From Yarrowia lipolytica (taxonomy: Eukaryota; Ascomycota; Dipodascomycetes; Dipodascales), in NCBI RefSeq assembly GCF_001761485.1, contig NC_090770.1, positions 1,178,001-1,242,000 on the forward strand: a stretch of 64,000 nt of DNA. Direction: 5' to 3'. Position 1 is the stretch's first letter, and every line of letters starts with the position of its first letter. The translations under genes were made by a program, and so were the position numbers. The notes under the pieces are model-generated. The model worked only from the letters and a program-made list of their open reading frames with translations, did no database searches and was not told where the DNA came from. This document shows positions 50,454-62,355 of the stretch, piece by piece.

Positions 50454-52269
50454 TTTCAGTTGGTACAAAGTGCTGTGTGTGAGTGTGTGTTTTGGGGGTG
50501 GTGATGATGATACAGGGAGATCTGGGCCAACCCAATTGTAACCGCGTCTGCTGCATGACTGACAAATACCCGGGAGTTTGATTAGTCATCCAAAACGGCC
50601 CCGAAAACGGCCATTTTTCCGCCCAACCCTGTGTTTGGGCTCCAATGGCCAATAAACGAGTCGGATTTTTCGGTCTTTCCTCTCTCACACGCTCAGAACC
50701 ACGATTATCGCTATCGACTGTTTTTTTCAGCTCCCATTTTTGTCTCAGGGTTAGGTTCGAGACATTCGTTTAGCCTCGGTCCTATGATCATCAGACTCAA
50801 TTACAGTAATCTCAGAGATAAGAAAGAGCAACTGAGAGCGTGCTAGCTGTTGTCGCGCGCCGCTCAGGCTCCAAATGGCTGAGTAAGCCATCTCAGCCGT
50901 TTTCTCGGACCATTCCACCCGGCCTTACCCGCGAAACTTCATGCTCCAACATGGAACACTCTTGGCAGATTGTCCCGGCCTCCACCAAACACGACAAATG
51001 TACGCCCAGCCTCGCCGGACATTGTCATGAAACTCAATCCAACAATGCCATAGTTCGGTATCTTCCCGTGGCCTTCTTTCTGTGGCGATGGCTGACTGGC
51101 GGCAGCAAGTCGGAGACGAGACCTGCGCATACGATACCGTACAGCATGCACCAGACTCTGTACGGTGCAATACCGGCTCTGTACGGTGCAATACCGGCTC
51201 TGTACGGTGCAATACGGCTTTGTATGTACGGTTTTGAAGAGACTGAAACAGCGCCGGTTCAGGGACTCTGGGTACAATGAGACATGTTGCAGTGTTTGGG
51301 GTTTGAAACGAGTTGCGACATAGTACGAGTACAAGTACAAGTGCACATTTGCTCCAAGTTCTTGTACAAGTACAAACTTGTAGGACGTGAATGTCGATCT
51401 AACTGCGGGAAACGTATCGTGGCAACGGCTCAGCTTGTATAGTGTATGATACCTGGATGTACCGGTACAACTATGTACTGACCAGACTGTTCATCTTCAC
51501 CACAGCAAAATGAGATTGCACACATCCTTCAGAATGAAACAATCAGTTGACATCTCTGGCATTCACATTCAAAAGCGCATATATGGACACCAGCTCGGAG
51601 TCAGGTCACGTGACCAGCAACCTTGTAGAGCCGTTCTGTTATTATACAAAAAAATTAAAAAATTAAAAATTAAAAAAATTAAAAAAAATGCGAGGTGAAA
51701 TATTCGGGGGAAATAAAGTTTTTGTCAGGTGAAATTCAGAAAAACGAATCAACTGAGCTCACCGGTTCGTACGTCGGTTGAGAGTGTTGCTAACGACTCT
51801 GGAAGTCACAGATGACTGTTTTTCGAAGTGATCATCATATCATCGTATCAACTTTGGCACATGTTGGATCCGTTCGGGGAACCTCATCTGGCAACCTTAT
51901 TTTCAATATATCTCCGTTATCAATGGGGAGTAGAGATATTGTAAATCTAACAACATTTTGGTATTTGCCAGGAGGTTAGGATTATTTTGATACCAATTTT
52001 GGACCAAATCGTCAGACCGTTGTATATCCAGCGCCATTTCTACCGTAATGTCGTATGTAAAACACGTCCCTAACCCCCGACGTTGAATTACCTTGAAAAA
52101 CCTGACCCAACAGGCTGATTTGCATATCTACTACAGTAGCTGGACGCCACCAGCTCCGTGGTCCTGCTGACTAATCAAAAAGCCAAAACCCACATCAACC
52201 TTATCAAAATATTTTTTTCAGGCTGCAGGAAAATCTCGACTATTACGCACAAGATACACAACAACAACC
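50454..52269. other. Spacer between RIB4 and RRS1
   Basis: It holds the 22-bp triplicate at 51158-51222, a GTACAAGTACAAG cluster (51322-51385), ATTAAAAAATTAAAA runs (51645-51690), and no supported gene. RIB4 and RRS1 are divergent, so both promoters are inside. Confidence 0.45.
51158..51222. repeat. Three copies of a 22-bp unit
   Basis: CTCTGTACGGTGCAATACCGG repeated in tandem. GTACGGTGCAATACCG has partial dyad symmetry. Confidence 0.85.
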
Positions 52270-52890
52270 ATGAGCGAAATCAAGACAGTGACCGTGGAGA
52301 AGCCCGTGCCCGTGACGTACGATCTGGGCAACCTTGCAGTATTCGACACAAATCCCGTGGAGGTGGATCTAAACGACCTGAACGTGGACGGCCAGGCCCG
52401 AGAGGAGGCTCTCCAAGCCGTGTCTCGAGATAATGCCCAGCTGCTCATCAACCAGCTTCTGTCACAACCCATCAAGAACACCACGGACTCTAATTCGTCC
52501 AGCGGCAACCAGAACTCCACCATGTCTCTGATCATGCTGCCACAGCCGTCCACACGTCTCCCTCGAGAGAAGCCCATTCCCAAGCCCAAGGCCATGACCA
52601 AGTGGCAAGAGTTTGCTCTCAAGAAGGGCATCAAGTCCAAGGCCCGGGATGGCAAGCTTGTGTACGACGAGGCCACCGGCAAGTGGGTGCCCAAGTGGGG
52701 TTTCAACGGAAAGAACAAGGAGCTCGACCAGCAGTGGTGTGTTGAGGTGGACGATGGTAAGGGATCCAAGAAGAACCAGGAGGACGTTATGCTCGATCCT
52801 CGAGCTCTGGACCGAGCTTCTCGAAAGAAGCTGGTCAAGAAGAACCAGAAGCAGCATGAGCGAAACCTCAAGCGGGGCGTTTCGAAATAG
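52270..52890 (+). CDS. RRS1: Ribosome biogenesis regulatory protein Rrs1, 206 aa
   Basis: Rrs1 acts with Rpf2 to load the 5S RNP (5S rRNA, uL18, uL5) onto the 60S precursor in the nucleolus. The frame shows the family blocks YDLGNLAVFDTNPV (about 17-30), NAQLLINQLLSQP, STRLPREKPIPKPKAMTKWQ and EFALKKGIKSKARDGKLVYDE. A basic C-terminus (KKLVKKNQKQHERNLKRGVS) ends it. The length is practically that of budding yeast (203 aa). The ATG in CAACCATGAG context follows a short A/C-rich leader. A TTTTTTTCAGGCTGCAG run at 52210-52225 resembles a splice acceptor but no upstream exon is needed. Confidence 0.95.
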   Translation: MSEIKTVTVEKPVPVTYDLGNLAVFDTNPVEVDLNDLNVDGQAREEALQAVSRDNAQLLINQLLSQPIKNTTDSNSSSGNQNSTMSLIMLPQPSTRLPREKPIPKPKAMTKWQEFALKKGIKSKARDGKLVYDEATGKWVPKWGFNGKNKELDQQWCVEVDDGKGSKKNQEDVMLDPRALDRASRKKLVKKNQKQHERNLKRGVSK

Positions 52891-54108
52891 GTGGAAAAAT
52901 AGACTAATTATATTTTGATCATTAAGCGGGTAGGCGATAGCAGTTGTTTGGTGGATGTAACGTACTTGTACAAGTTCAATGCGGTAGTTATGACTGATCT
53001 AGCGGTGTATGTTGTCGTAGTTCAACCTCTGTGACTGAGGTTAGTTCTATCGAGTGTAGTTGACTGGGACTGACGACTGGAGATGTTGCTAATGCTTGAA
53101 CGTTGACTGCGAGTGCGAGTACAGTACGGATACTTTGCACAATAGATGTATAGCCCACTCGAGTCGATTGTAGCAGTCATCTGTCTCGTAAACTGCTGGA
53201 GACCATCCAAACATGCATCTCTCAATCCAGAAGTAACAGAATAGCACGAACACGAACAGTACGAACAGTACCGATACTGGAAATCGTGTTTGTTGGTAAC
53301 GTCTGGGATTGACACTCCGATCAAACGCCGTTATCCGGTAGTTCAAATCACTTGGTCGGCGTTCTGTGCAAAACTGCTTGTGCTGTACAACATACTTATC
53401 ATCTGATAGTTCCACACAGTGGAAGGGGTGAATGTGGATTCTGACAAGACCATTCACATGATTGTTTTTCCATAGAATAGTTATCTTTCATCTCCGAAGA
53501 CATGTCCCATGGAGAATGGTAGGCAGAGTTCTGGGTGAGAGAGAAAGACATCCAGATCTACCGTAATTCTTTAAATGTTGAGATCATTTTAATTAATAGG
53601 TTTTACTCTGGAAATAAATCTTTATCCTGTCAATTTTCAGCCCTTTTCTTCGTTTTTTCTCCGAATTTCCTCACTTTTCCCATTTATTCCAATTTCCCAA
53701 CCTGATCATATATTTTTTCCAATCTCCACCAATTTTTTGATCCAATTTTTAGTCCACAATGACCCAATAATGGCCTAACAATGGCCTAAAAAGGACCCCC
53801 GACCCAATAATGACCCAATAATGACCCTAAAAATGACCCTAAAAATGACCTATAAAAATGACCTAAAAATGACCCAATAATCTAACTGTACCTCCCAATA
53901 GTGGATGTACTGTAAAGCAGTGCACAAGCGACAACAAAACACCTAATGACCACACAAAACAGGCTAGAATCGCGACTAGAGGACCGTTTTCCGTCAAATT
54001 TCGAGCACAGAACCAACCGAGTATTTCCAACGCCACCAAAAACCAACATGTCCTAAAATATTACGAAAAACAATGGCGGAAATCATTGCTGATACCCAGA
54101 CGAACCCC
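52891..54108. other. Spacer with AATGACC repeats
   Basis: From 53755 to 53885 there are about twelve copies of AATGACCC/TAAAAATGACC units. 53100-53290 holds GTACGAACA/GAGTACAGT repeats. No gene is seen. Confidence 0.5.
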
Positions 54109-54114
54109 GCATAT

Positions 54115-54738
54115 TTTTTTATTTTTTTTCTGCAATATACTTCATATTAAATTATAACTTTGCTGTTGAAAGGAATAAACCTTTGAAATGAATGTAACGC
54201 TTACACGAATATTACTAATTAAACACGTTTTAGTGTCATGGTTCCAACTTGGCCACGTAACTATTTCCAGTAAAAAAATCATAAAAAAACCTGTCGTTCA
54301 GTTCCGTGTTTGTATGTTGGTCCACATAGCTTCGCGTGTTTGTTCGTTCATCGGGAAAACGCCACTCCAGTCTCCAGTTCTCTAATCTCAATCCTTCCAT
54401 TGCCCTCTTCGTTTGCATTGCCTTTGAAAACGTCTCCTTGTGGTTCTTCTTCGTCATTGGTTTGGTTCTGCGTCCCCTGTGGTGTGACTACGCGCCCTGC
54501 TACTGCTCTTTTCTTCGGGTGGCCTCGGCCGCCTTTTACGCTTGCTACTTCTTATTGCCACCCTAACGATTAACCTACAAGTGCAGTATCACTGACTATC
54601 ATTACCAGGGCTTTTACTGTTCACACCCACACTACAGTTCAGGTTATCCCCTCATATAGCTATACCCTGAGTACCGGAGGGGATCTCTCCATCTTCCAGA
54701 TCCCATAAGCCAATTCCCGCAGATATTTGCGTGTCTTG
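54115..54738 (-). mobile_element. 5'-truncated LINE copy (same family as 18642-25114)
   Basis: Read on the minus strand it matches the 3' end of the full element. 54738-54660 matches ORF2 sequence 24508-24580, and 54566-54130 matches 24695-25097, ending in an A-rich tail (54129-54115). Between the two blocks about 110 bp are unrelated to the full element, so it is either a replaced segment or a different subfamily. GCATAT lies directly on both sides (54109-54114 and 54739-54744) and is a likely target-site duplication. Several base differences and small indels mark it as older than the full copy. Confidence 0.85.
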
Positions 54739-54744
54739 GCATAT

Positions 54745-55966
54745 ATTGGAATGTTTTAGTTTGGGATGTGTAAATAAATACAATAATAGCCTTTTCGAGC
54801 TTCAATGGTAGATGTATAATTGAGGAGATTGGACGCTGCAAATGGACGGAAAAAGGAAATTTCGAGCTACAAATAACGCTGAAACTGGTTATGTAAGCTA
54901 TATGCGTCGTTTGTCTGTCATATTCCTGTCTCAATGATCTGTTTTCACGACGTTATCGTCCTGCCCCCATTTTAATACCCAAACAAAGACCCGAACCCAA
55001 TACTTTATTCACCACAGCCTTTCGAATATAAATAGGCGTCCAGTCCCAGTTTTTTGGCGGCACCTTTGACCACGCGTGTCATCGTGTCCCTTGGGGGCAA
55101 CCCCTCCATTGAACCCTGCGAAAGCAGTTTTTTTTTTTTTGATTCGCATCCGAAATCAAACAGACCGGCTCCGGCCAACCCCAGAAACGGCTCGGCCAAC
55201 CCCAGAAACGGCTCCGGGCCAACCCCAGAAAACGGCTCCGGCCAACCCCAGAAACGGCTCCGGCCACGAACCCCAAGAAACGGCTCCGGCCACGAACCCC
55301 CAAAAAACGGCTCCGGCCAACGAACCCCAAAAACGGCTCCGGCCATGAACCCCAAAAAACGGCTCCGGCCACAAACCGATAGTCATTCAGTTGATCTGTC
55401 AAAACGATAGGGTGTGAGCGCTACCTCAAAAGCCAAAAATCGCTACCCAAGTGCAAGTTAAGATGTGGTTTGATAGCTCGGGTGATTAAGTCTTCGATCA
55501 GGTTTTCTAGGTGTCCCTGTTAAAACCCCTAGGATGATTTTTAGTTGTCAAACGTCTTAAAATGCGGCTGTCCTGATGGAGACTACGTGATTATGACTAG
55601 CGTCGAAACACTTACCATCGAGAGAAGATGGTGGTGTAGACAGCCCCTAGTCTTACATAGTAATATATTGTACGAGTACCAGTTCCAAAGTACAAGTAGT
55701 TCACTCGGTGTTGTTCTGAAATTGTATAATTCAGAGTCGTGCAGACAAGTGCATCATTGCATAACTAAGAAGTCGAACTGTTTCTACACTCCATGGGTTT
55801 TGCCTTGAACTCGCAATATCAGATATCCGCCCTTTCACATGGTCTCGTTGATATGGCTCCGTTGACCCGTATAATATCCAATACAATCGTGTTTCACATC
55901 ATGTACAGTACATACCCCTATTATACAACGAATGACAATAAATAAATAAATAAAAAGGTCTAAGGA
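54745..55966. other. Spacer with a GC-rich minisatellite
   Basis: No supported gene. The minisatellite at 55165-55375 produces open frames on both strands that are repeat by-products. Confidence 0.45.
55165..55375. repeat. Minisatellite of CGGCCAACCCCAGAAACGGCTC units
   Basis: About nine units of 20-28 bp with the variant CGGCCACGAACCCCAAGAAA. Spacing varies with runs of A. Confidence 0.85.
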
Positions 55967-57646
55967 CTATGCAGTCGCCTCCTCGGGCTCCTTGCCCTTA
56001 TCTTGAGGAATGGCAGGAAGAGGAGCCTTTTTGTACTCGCGAAGAACAGCAGTAGTGACGGTTCCATTGAGCATCACCGCCTGACCAACAATAGCAACAT
56101 CGCCGTCAATGTTGATGGTCTCAGCAATAGGAGACTTGGGCTCGATCTGGCTCTCGGTGGTGCTGGTGGAGACCACAGAAGTGCATTTTCGCCGACGCGA
56201 GTGATCCGAATGGTCCTCCGCATCAGTATGCTCCATGTCAGTGTTCTCCGAGAACTCAAACGAAGATCTGGGCGGAGACGCAGAAGTGGCAGAATCATCT
56301 TCCACGTCACTGTCCACATCTCCAATGCCTCCTCCGCAGTACATGATACCATTGATCTGGTTTTCAAGAGACTCGTCAGAAATGTTGTCGTGAGAGTACA
56401 TTCGAGAAGGAAAGAGGCCAGCGGGATAGCTGGATGAGGTAGGAGACACGGCCTCTTGACGGCGGACCTCGATAGCCTCGTATGTGTAGACGCCGTTACC
56501 CTCCATGCCATACCAAAGTTCAGGGGTATGTTTGACCAGAGTTTCAAGCACAGACGATCTAATTCTAAGAGAGGGGGCCAAAATGCGGGCTAGCGTCGAC
56601 AGCGTCATTTTGTTGGTCTCGTGGTGGTTGGACACGTCCTGGATGTGTGTACACAGAGTCCTCAGTACAACAATGGACTGTTTGGGCAGCTTTCCGAGCG
56701 CAGTCTTGACCACAGATACCAGCACCTTGGGCTGTGTCTCCTGGTAGGGGTTGGGGAAGAGGTCGTCAGGCAGTTGTCGTAGAAAGTTCTTGAGAAACGA
56801 GGTTAGAGTGTGAACATCGTAGTCGCCCAAGTCACATAGGGGCCCGTTGTCGGTGAAGCATCTTCGGAGCTGTTCGATTTTCTGGGCGCTGGCATTCAGC
56901 TTGTAGACCCCGATCTCGGTGAGATTGTTGTTGATCTCGCGAATGCATCGAAACAGCACCAGAGGAAGGTACTCCAGGTCTCGGGTGGCGCAGATCTGGT
57001 GGACAATCTTCTTTTCCTCCACGGTTTTGCAGCCGTAGCCGTACTGGCGTCTGTAGGAGCTGTCGAGGCTGCTCAGCTTGACCAAGGACAGGCCCGTGTA
57101 GTAGTAGTTGGGGTTTGAGGGGGCGACTGAGCATCTTGAGGATCTGGACGATCGGGTCGAGGTGGGTCTGAGTGAGTGGAGGGGCAGTTCTGAGTGTGTT
57201 GACAGTCTGGAGGAAGCTGAAGTTTGGGGGCGAGACGAGGAGGTGGAGGGTCGTCTGGAGGAAGCAATGGAGGCAGTTGAGGAGGACGAGGGCGGTCTCT
57301 TGGACTTGTGTCTTTTCTCTGCCAGATCGCCTTCCCCGATGAGGAAGAGCAGTTCCTGTTTGGCCTTTTCTTTCTGGATCTCTGCTTCCAGCACCTTTTT
57401 GTCTCGTTTGAAGCAGTCGTCGATTCGGGTGGGGTCCATGGGCACCGAGATTGGGGTGCTCTTGTCTATGGACGAGGAGCCTTTTTTGCTGAACATTCGG
57501 TTGAGCGAGAACCGCTTGGGCTGCGTCACTGGGGACGAGGAGATCATGGTGACGGGCTGGGTGGACATGGCTTCCACGTCGGTGTACTTGAAGTCGAAGC
57601 TGAGCACCGATGTGCGTTTGTCGGGGGCTTTAGTAGTGATGAACAT
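55967..57646 (-). CDS. RhoGAP-domain protein with substituted catalytic residues, 559 aa
   Basis: The N-terminal 200 residues are Ser/Arg-rich and likely disordered (RPPSSSSTASIASSRRPSTS). They follow a short segment with a coiled-coil-like stretch (KKVLEAEIQKEKAKQELLFL, about 83-103). A RhoGAP domain covers about 205-380: VPLVLFRCI-type start (YLPLVLFRCIREI), LTSFLKNFLRQLPDDLFP, and HHETNKMTLSTLARILAPSL. In active GAPs the loop reads G-I/V-Y/F-R and supplies the arginine finger. Here it is GVYKL with Lys249. The usual Asn after NKM is Thr351. The domain may therefore bind a Rho GTPase without stimulating it. The C-terminal 170 residues are acidic and Ser-rich. The family of origin among fungal RhoGAPs could not be fixed. 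The start ATG is at 57644-57646; a second Met (27) is also possible. Confidence 0.8.
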   Translation of the reverse strand: MFITTKAPDKRTSVLSFDFKYTDVEAMSTQPVTMISSSPVTQPKRFSLNRMFSKKGSSSIDKSTPISVPMDPTRIDDCFKRDKKVLEAEIQKEKAKQELLFLIGEGDLAEKRHKSKRPPSSSSTASIASSRRPSTSSSRPQTSASSRLSTHSELPLHSLRPTSTRSSRSSRCSVAPSNPNYYYTGLSLVKLSSLDSSYRRQYGYGCKTVEEKKIVHQICATRDLEYLPLVLFRCIREINNNLTEIGVYKLNASAQKIEQLRRCFTDNGPLCDLGDYDVHTLTSFLKNFLRQLPDDLFPNPYQETQPKVLVSVVKTALGKLPKQSIVVLRTLCTHIQDVSNHHETNKMTLSTLARILAPSLRIRSSVLETLVKHTPELWYGMEGNGVYTYEAIEVRRQEAVSPTSSSYPAGLFPSRMYSHDNISDESLENQINGIMYCGGGIGDVDSDVEDDSATSASPPRSSFEFSENTDMEHTDAEDHSDHSRRRKCTSVVSTSTTESQIEPKSPIAETINIDGDVAIVGQAVMLNGTVTTAVLREYKKAPLPAIPQDKGKEPEEATA

Positions 57647-60600
57647 GGCGATTGATCGGAAGAGGGCGCTTTAAGATAGAGTGAGAGTTATCTGTGACCG
57701 TCGGCAGGGCTTTGACCACGATCCAGGGCGATTCCGGATGCGTCAGGGTCCGTCTTTGTTGTGCAAAAAAAGGGGTAGGAGCTTAGACACCACCGACTAT
57801 TTATCTTCTTGTGCGACCACGGGCCTGGATGACAGATGGGGCAAGCGCACGCTCGGGGCGTCACATGGTCTCCCGGCCCGTAATAAGTCGTTGATGGCGG
57901 CCAAATCGAGCCACAAAGATGTGCAACCAAGCTGCCACAACCACCTTCTCATGTTACCACACAAGGCCATACTGTTTTTTTCTTTTTTTTTTGATAAAGT
58001 TAATTTGGCAGTGTACTGCTGTAGTCCAACCTACTTTCCCCTTAGCGAGGGTTATTTTAGTCGTACATGTGCGCACTTTATATATTATGAAACCGTGTGT
58101 GGGGCCCGTGTCGATCGCGCAACGTGATTGAGGGGACATGGGGCGATATTTTGGGGGCGTAATTTCAGCCGGGCTGCGGCGGGGCGGGGACAATGGTCGG
58201 CCAGAGGCGGGACGTCATCGGCACGGCTAGTGCGAGCGGTGGCTGTCAAGTCCCAGTTTGGCTGCTTCAATTAGTATCACCAAAAGAGGAATGGTCTAAA
58301 GTAGTTGTGGTTGCGAGCTGTGGTTCAGGTTCAGCGGCGTGTGTGTTGATCTTATGGCATGGTGGGTTGTCTTGTCTCACTCAACTGAGGTAGTAAGGCC
58401 CTTGACAGTTTGCTCAAGGGGCAATCTCGATCAGCTGGTGGTTACGGTTGGAAGTCAGAGGTTCTTACGGCTGGAAGTTGTTACGGTTGGAACCGCCTGG
58501 TACAACACCCATTGTCTTAGTCTCAGACGTCCAGACGTCTCAGGGTGGTGCTTCCTAACCACTTCCAGGACCCTGCAAACTAACAGACGCCCACGAGCCC
58601 TGCCATTGTCACGGCTAATCTAGCTGCAGCGGGTGTCTGGAGCAGCAGCAGCTGGCACTAGTGCGCTCTGCAACAGCGTCGCAAACCGCAGCGACGCATC
58701 CGTCCATCTACCCACACTCTTCCGGAACGCTACATAGACATAGGCTTGGGATTTGCAGCGATCAAACACTACTTGTAGGAGCCAGGGGCATGTGCCGTGC
58801 CTGAGGAATGAAAACAATGTCCACACTCATTTGGCAAACACTCGGACAATGAAATGTCATGCACTATCGGGACGCTTTCCAAAGAGCAGCCGTTGCTGTA
58901 CGAGTACGTCACATGCGGCGGAATCTGGGCAATGGAAGCCACTCCAGACGACAGCGTAACATCATGACCCCGATGTAAGTACTAACTGTACCTTAGCTGG
59001 GGGTTATTCAACGTTATCACGCCTTTGGGAAGGGCCATGTCTAACGCAGTCCCCGAACTAGCCCACCCAACTTCACGTTCCAGCACGTAAATGGAGTTAT
59101 TCTGGAGTTATTCTGGACTTGTTCTGGAGAGATCAGCGTCAAGTGCCCGCATGCGTCACTCATGGACCTTCCAGGGATCTGAGCTAACGAAATATTGGTT
59201 CTTGGCAATGGTGATAATGCAGCTGTGGGTTCTGATACAGGTAGAGCATCGGTTCAAGTGCGATACCGCCTTTTTTGCTACTTATTGAGACCATTTATAC
59301 AAGCCAGGGGACCAGGGGGTCTCTTTCAAGCTGGGTTGCGGCTTGATAATCCCCTACAAGCCCGAGATATCGTCCCTTGGCTTCCGTATTCGGCTGCAGA
59401 CTCTGACGTTTGACGTTTGACGTTCGACAGTACTACAATTAGTATCACGGACATGTGCCAAACAGGACATCGCTGTTTTCAGACAACCGGTCAAGTTTCC
59501 ATTTGCCATTTCATGTGGATACTGATCTGCCACGGTCGTCAGTGTCTCACCTACAAGTAGAACAAGACATGGTTGTGAGACGGTGGTAAGGAGGCCTTAT
59601 CGTGGGGCCGTGAGACGGTGAGAATGAGGTTTCACGTCAGAATCGATCCCGGTGACAGTCTGTAGAGTCTGGGTCTGAGTATCGTATGAATCAATACAAG
59701 TGACAGTCAATTCAGTTCTACTTGTAGTACATAGTTGTATTTCGGTGTTCAGGTTTCTGCCGTATTACCACAAGCACAATATATATGTACATACCATACC
59801 ACAGCCACATGCTTGGCCCTCAGTCTCGGTGATTTGAGCCCATTTTAGGAAACATTTGGTTGTATTATCGCTCAATCTCATGGTACGAGTACTATCATTC
59901 GATCTCATATTCGCAACTCCCGTATTTTCCTGGTTTTCTTGTTTTCTTGTTTTCAGGTTTTCAGGTTTTCGTTTTTTCTGGTTTTCGTTTTTTCTGGTTT
60001 TCGTTTTTTCTGGTTTTCGTTTTTTCTGGTTTTAGTCTTTTTTTACGGAATAATTCTCCAACTCACTTAACCCCGCCAGTAAACTCTGGTTAAAAAACCT
60101 TTGCATTTCATCGGGTCTTCGAAAGAATGGAGCCCGACAGAAAAATAGCCCAAATTTCCCACCTTATACGCTCTAGACTTACAAGACAACTTGTGAGAAA
60201 AATATCATAAAATACATTGTACAATTTTTGTGAGAAGAGGCAGGAAAGGATGAGTATAAGATGTTGGTGAGAAAGGTATAACCCTGACTAACCAAGCTGT
60301 CTGTGTCACCGAAGCAGAAGCAGTCTGTGCCTACGAACCACTTCTGCACTCTCACTCTCACTCTGACTGTCTGACACATTTAATTACCATAACACTCAAT
60401 CAATTCCCCTCACCGTACAGCATGTAATTGGATATCGCGATATTATCACCGTGAAAGGCTGTATTTTCGATTCTAGGCAATAATATCGGGTCTAATTTGG
60501 TATAACTCGTCTCCAAGTACCTACTTGTATGTACTTGTAGGTATATTATCATGTTTGATTGGACTGGCAGTATCGTATTTATTGTAGTTAAAGACTACAG

Positions 60601-60912
60601 TAATTATATACAATATCTACTGTACATATTGTAGATATAATACGAAGCTCACAAGTCATGTTCGATTATCCATCGATTGCCAAAGTGCTCCTATAATTAC
60701 GGTAATAACTGAATTACTATCGAGATGTTGACACCTCTTTACTCGATTGAACCATGTACATACAGTGCATACTGGACCAATATCTCTCCACTCGTCGTCA
60801 CCTCTCGATTGGTCCAATATCCCCTCCTCACCTTTGACTATAAAAAATACATTATCTATCACATACTCTCAATCGCATACGCATCTGAAAGTCTTTTAGT
60901 TCCCGGACCAAT
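57647..60912. other. Long spacer between the RhoGAP gene and RRP3
   Basis: Only short frames occur (for example 57681-58127, 58339-58623, 59091-59288), none with a recognisable domain. It contains the TTTTCTGGTTTTCG repeats near 60 kb. The RhoGAP promoter is at its left end and the RRP3 3' end at the right. Confidence 0.45.
59925..60035. repeat. TTTTCTGGTTTTCG tandem repeats
   Basis: Units of TTTTCTTG and TTTCAGG give way to four clean copies of a 17-bp unit, GTTTTCGTTTTTTCTGG. Confidence 0.85.
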
Positions 60913-62355
60913 CTACTGCTCTCCAATGTCCATCTCGTCTCGTCGTCTCTTCTTGTCAAACTTGCTTCGCTTCTTAGTTCCATCCTCGCCCTTCATCTCC
61001 TGAATGGCAGCTCGAGAAGCCTCGGCCACTCGCTCAGAAAAGAGCATGACAGCCTCGGACTCCAGAGGATACGAGTCCAGCTTCTTGCCTAGAGCGCCCT
61101 CGATTCGCAGATAAAGCTCGAGATCGTACTGCGAAACCAGAGCCACAGATTTGCCGGCCCGACCAGCTCGGGCAGTTCGTCCAACTCGATGGATATACGA
61201 CTTGGAGTCGCTGGGGATGTCGTAGTTGATGACCAGGTCCACGGCGGGGATATCAAGACCTCGAGAGGCAACGTCGGTGGCGATCAGAATGTTTCGAGAT
61301 CCACTTTTGAACTTGTTGAGAGCTCCAAGTCGCGCGGTCTGACTCAGATCTCCATGCAGAGGAATAGCGCCGTATCCAAGGTTTCGCAGCAGCAGAGAAA
61401 TTCGCTGGGTGTCGGACTTGGTTCGGGCAAAGATAATCATCGAGTTGCCCGCGTTCTCGGACACGAGGTAGACCAGATGTGTGTCCTTGTGCTTGAAGGG
61501 ACAGAAGACCATGTACTGCAACAGGTTGTCTGCAGTCTGGTACTTTGTGGAAACGGCCACTCGGACAGGGTCCACCAGAGAGGCTCGCTGCAGCTTCTCG
61601 ACCTTGGAGGTCATGGTGGCAGAGAAGAGATATGTGTTTCGTTGTCGGGGGATGACCTTGAGAATCTTGTCCAGAGAAGGTCCAAACTCCATATCCAACA
61701 GTCGGTCGGCTTCGTCCATGACCAGGAACTTGAGGGTTCGCAGCGAAAATCCCTTTGTGTTCTCCAGATGGTCCACCAGACGTCCAGGGGTTGCGACAAT
61801 CACATGAGGCTTCTTGGACAGCGCCACCGCCTGTGTCATCATGTTCATACCTCCCACAACCACAGCGGTTCGCAGACCCATGGCAGAGCCCAACGCCTCA
61901 AACGTCTCGCTGATCTGGTACGCCAGCTCTCGAGTGGGGGCTAGCACCACACAGTACAGCGGCTGGGGGTTCTCGTACAGACTCTGCAGAACGGGGATGG
62001 CAAAGGCGGCCGTCTTACCGGAACCAGTCTGGGCCAAACCGATGATGTCTCGTCCCTCGAGGGCGTACGGGATACTCTGGGCCTGAATGGGTGTGGGTTT
62101 GGTGAATTTGAGCTCCTCGCAGGTCTCACAGATGGAGTCAATCACGCCCAGATCCTTGAAGGTCTTGGTTTGCTCCTCACTCTCATCCACCTCCACCGAG
62201 GTGTAGTTCTTGGAGCTCTTCTTGGGCTCTTCTTCCTCGTTGTCGGACTTGGTGGTGTCGAGGATTTCCTGCGCGATGGCATCGTTGTCCTCGGACTCGG
62301 ACCCGCTCTCCTCCTTCTTTGCTCGCTTCACTCGTTTTTCCGTCGCCTTGGCCAT
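60913..62355 (-). CDS. RRP3: DEAD-box RNA helicase Rrp3 (DDX47-like), 480 aa
   Basis: Rrp3 is a nucleolar ATPase needed for early 18S pre-rRNA cleavage. The acidic/basic N-terminus ([17 protein letters not shown]) is followed by the Q motif ([20 protein letters not shown], then KPTPIQ), AQTGSGKT (Walker A), [32 protein letters not shown] (DEAD box), [39 protein letters not shown] and [12 protein letters not shown] Lys/Arg tail ([17 protein letters not shown]) is likely a nucleolar signal. Length and motif wording fit Rrp3/DDX47 rather than Fal1 or Dhh1. The frame runs 24 codons further up, but [11 protein letters not shown] at 62353-62355 starts the homologous protein and follows a clear leader. 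Confidence 0.93.
   Translation of the reverse strand: MAKATEKRVKRAKKEESGSESEDNDAIAQEILDTTKSDNEEEEPKKSSKNYTSVEVDESEEQTKTFKDLGVIDSICETCEELKFTKPTPIQAQSIPYALEGRDIIGLAQTGSGKTAAFAIPVLQSLYENPQPLYCVVLAPTRELAYQISETFEALGSAMGLRTAVVVGGMNMMTQAVALSKKPHVIVATPGRLVDHLENTKGFSLRTLKFLVMDEADRLLDMEFGPSLDKILKVIPRQRNTYLFSATMTSKVEKLQRASLVDPVRVAVSTKYQTADNLLQYMVFCPFKHKDTHLVYLVSENAGNSMIIFARTKSDTQRISLLLRNLGYGAIPLHGDLSQTARLGALNKFKSGSRNILIATDVASRGLDIPAVDLVINYDIPSDSKSYIHRVGRTARAGRAGKSVALVSQYDLELYLRIEGALGKKLDSYPLESEAVMLFSERVAEASRAAIQEMKGEDGTKKRSKFDKKRRRDEMDIGEQ

Noticed and set aside
55005-55355. 116-codon minus-strand frame ending in a protein-like tail
   Set aside because: Most of it is the GC-rich minisatellite, and the tail of about 25 codons is too short to judge.
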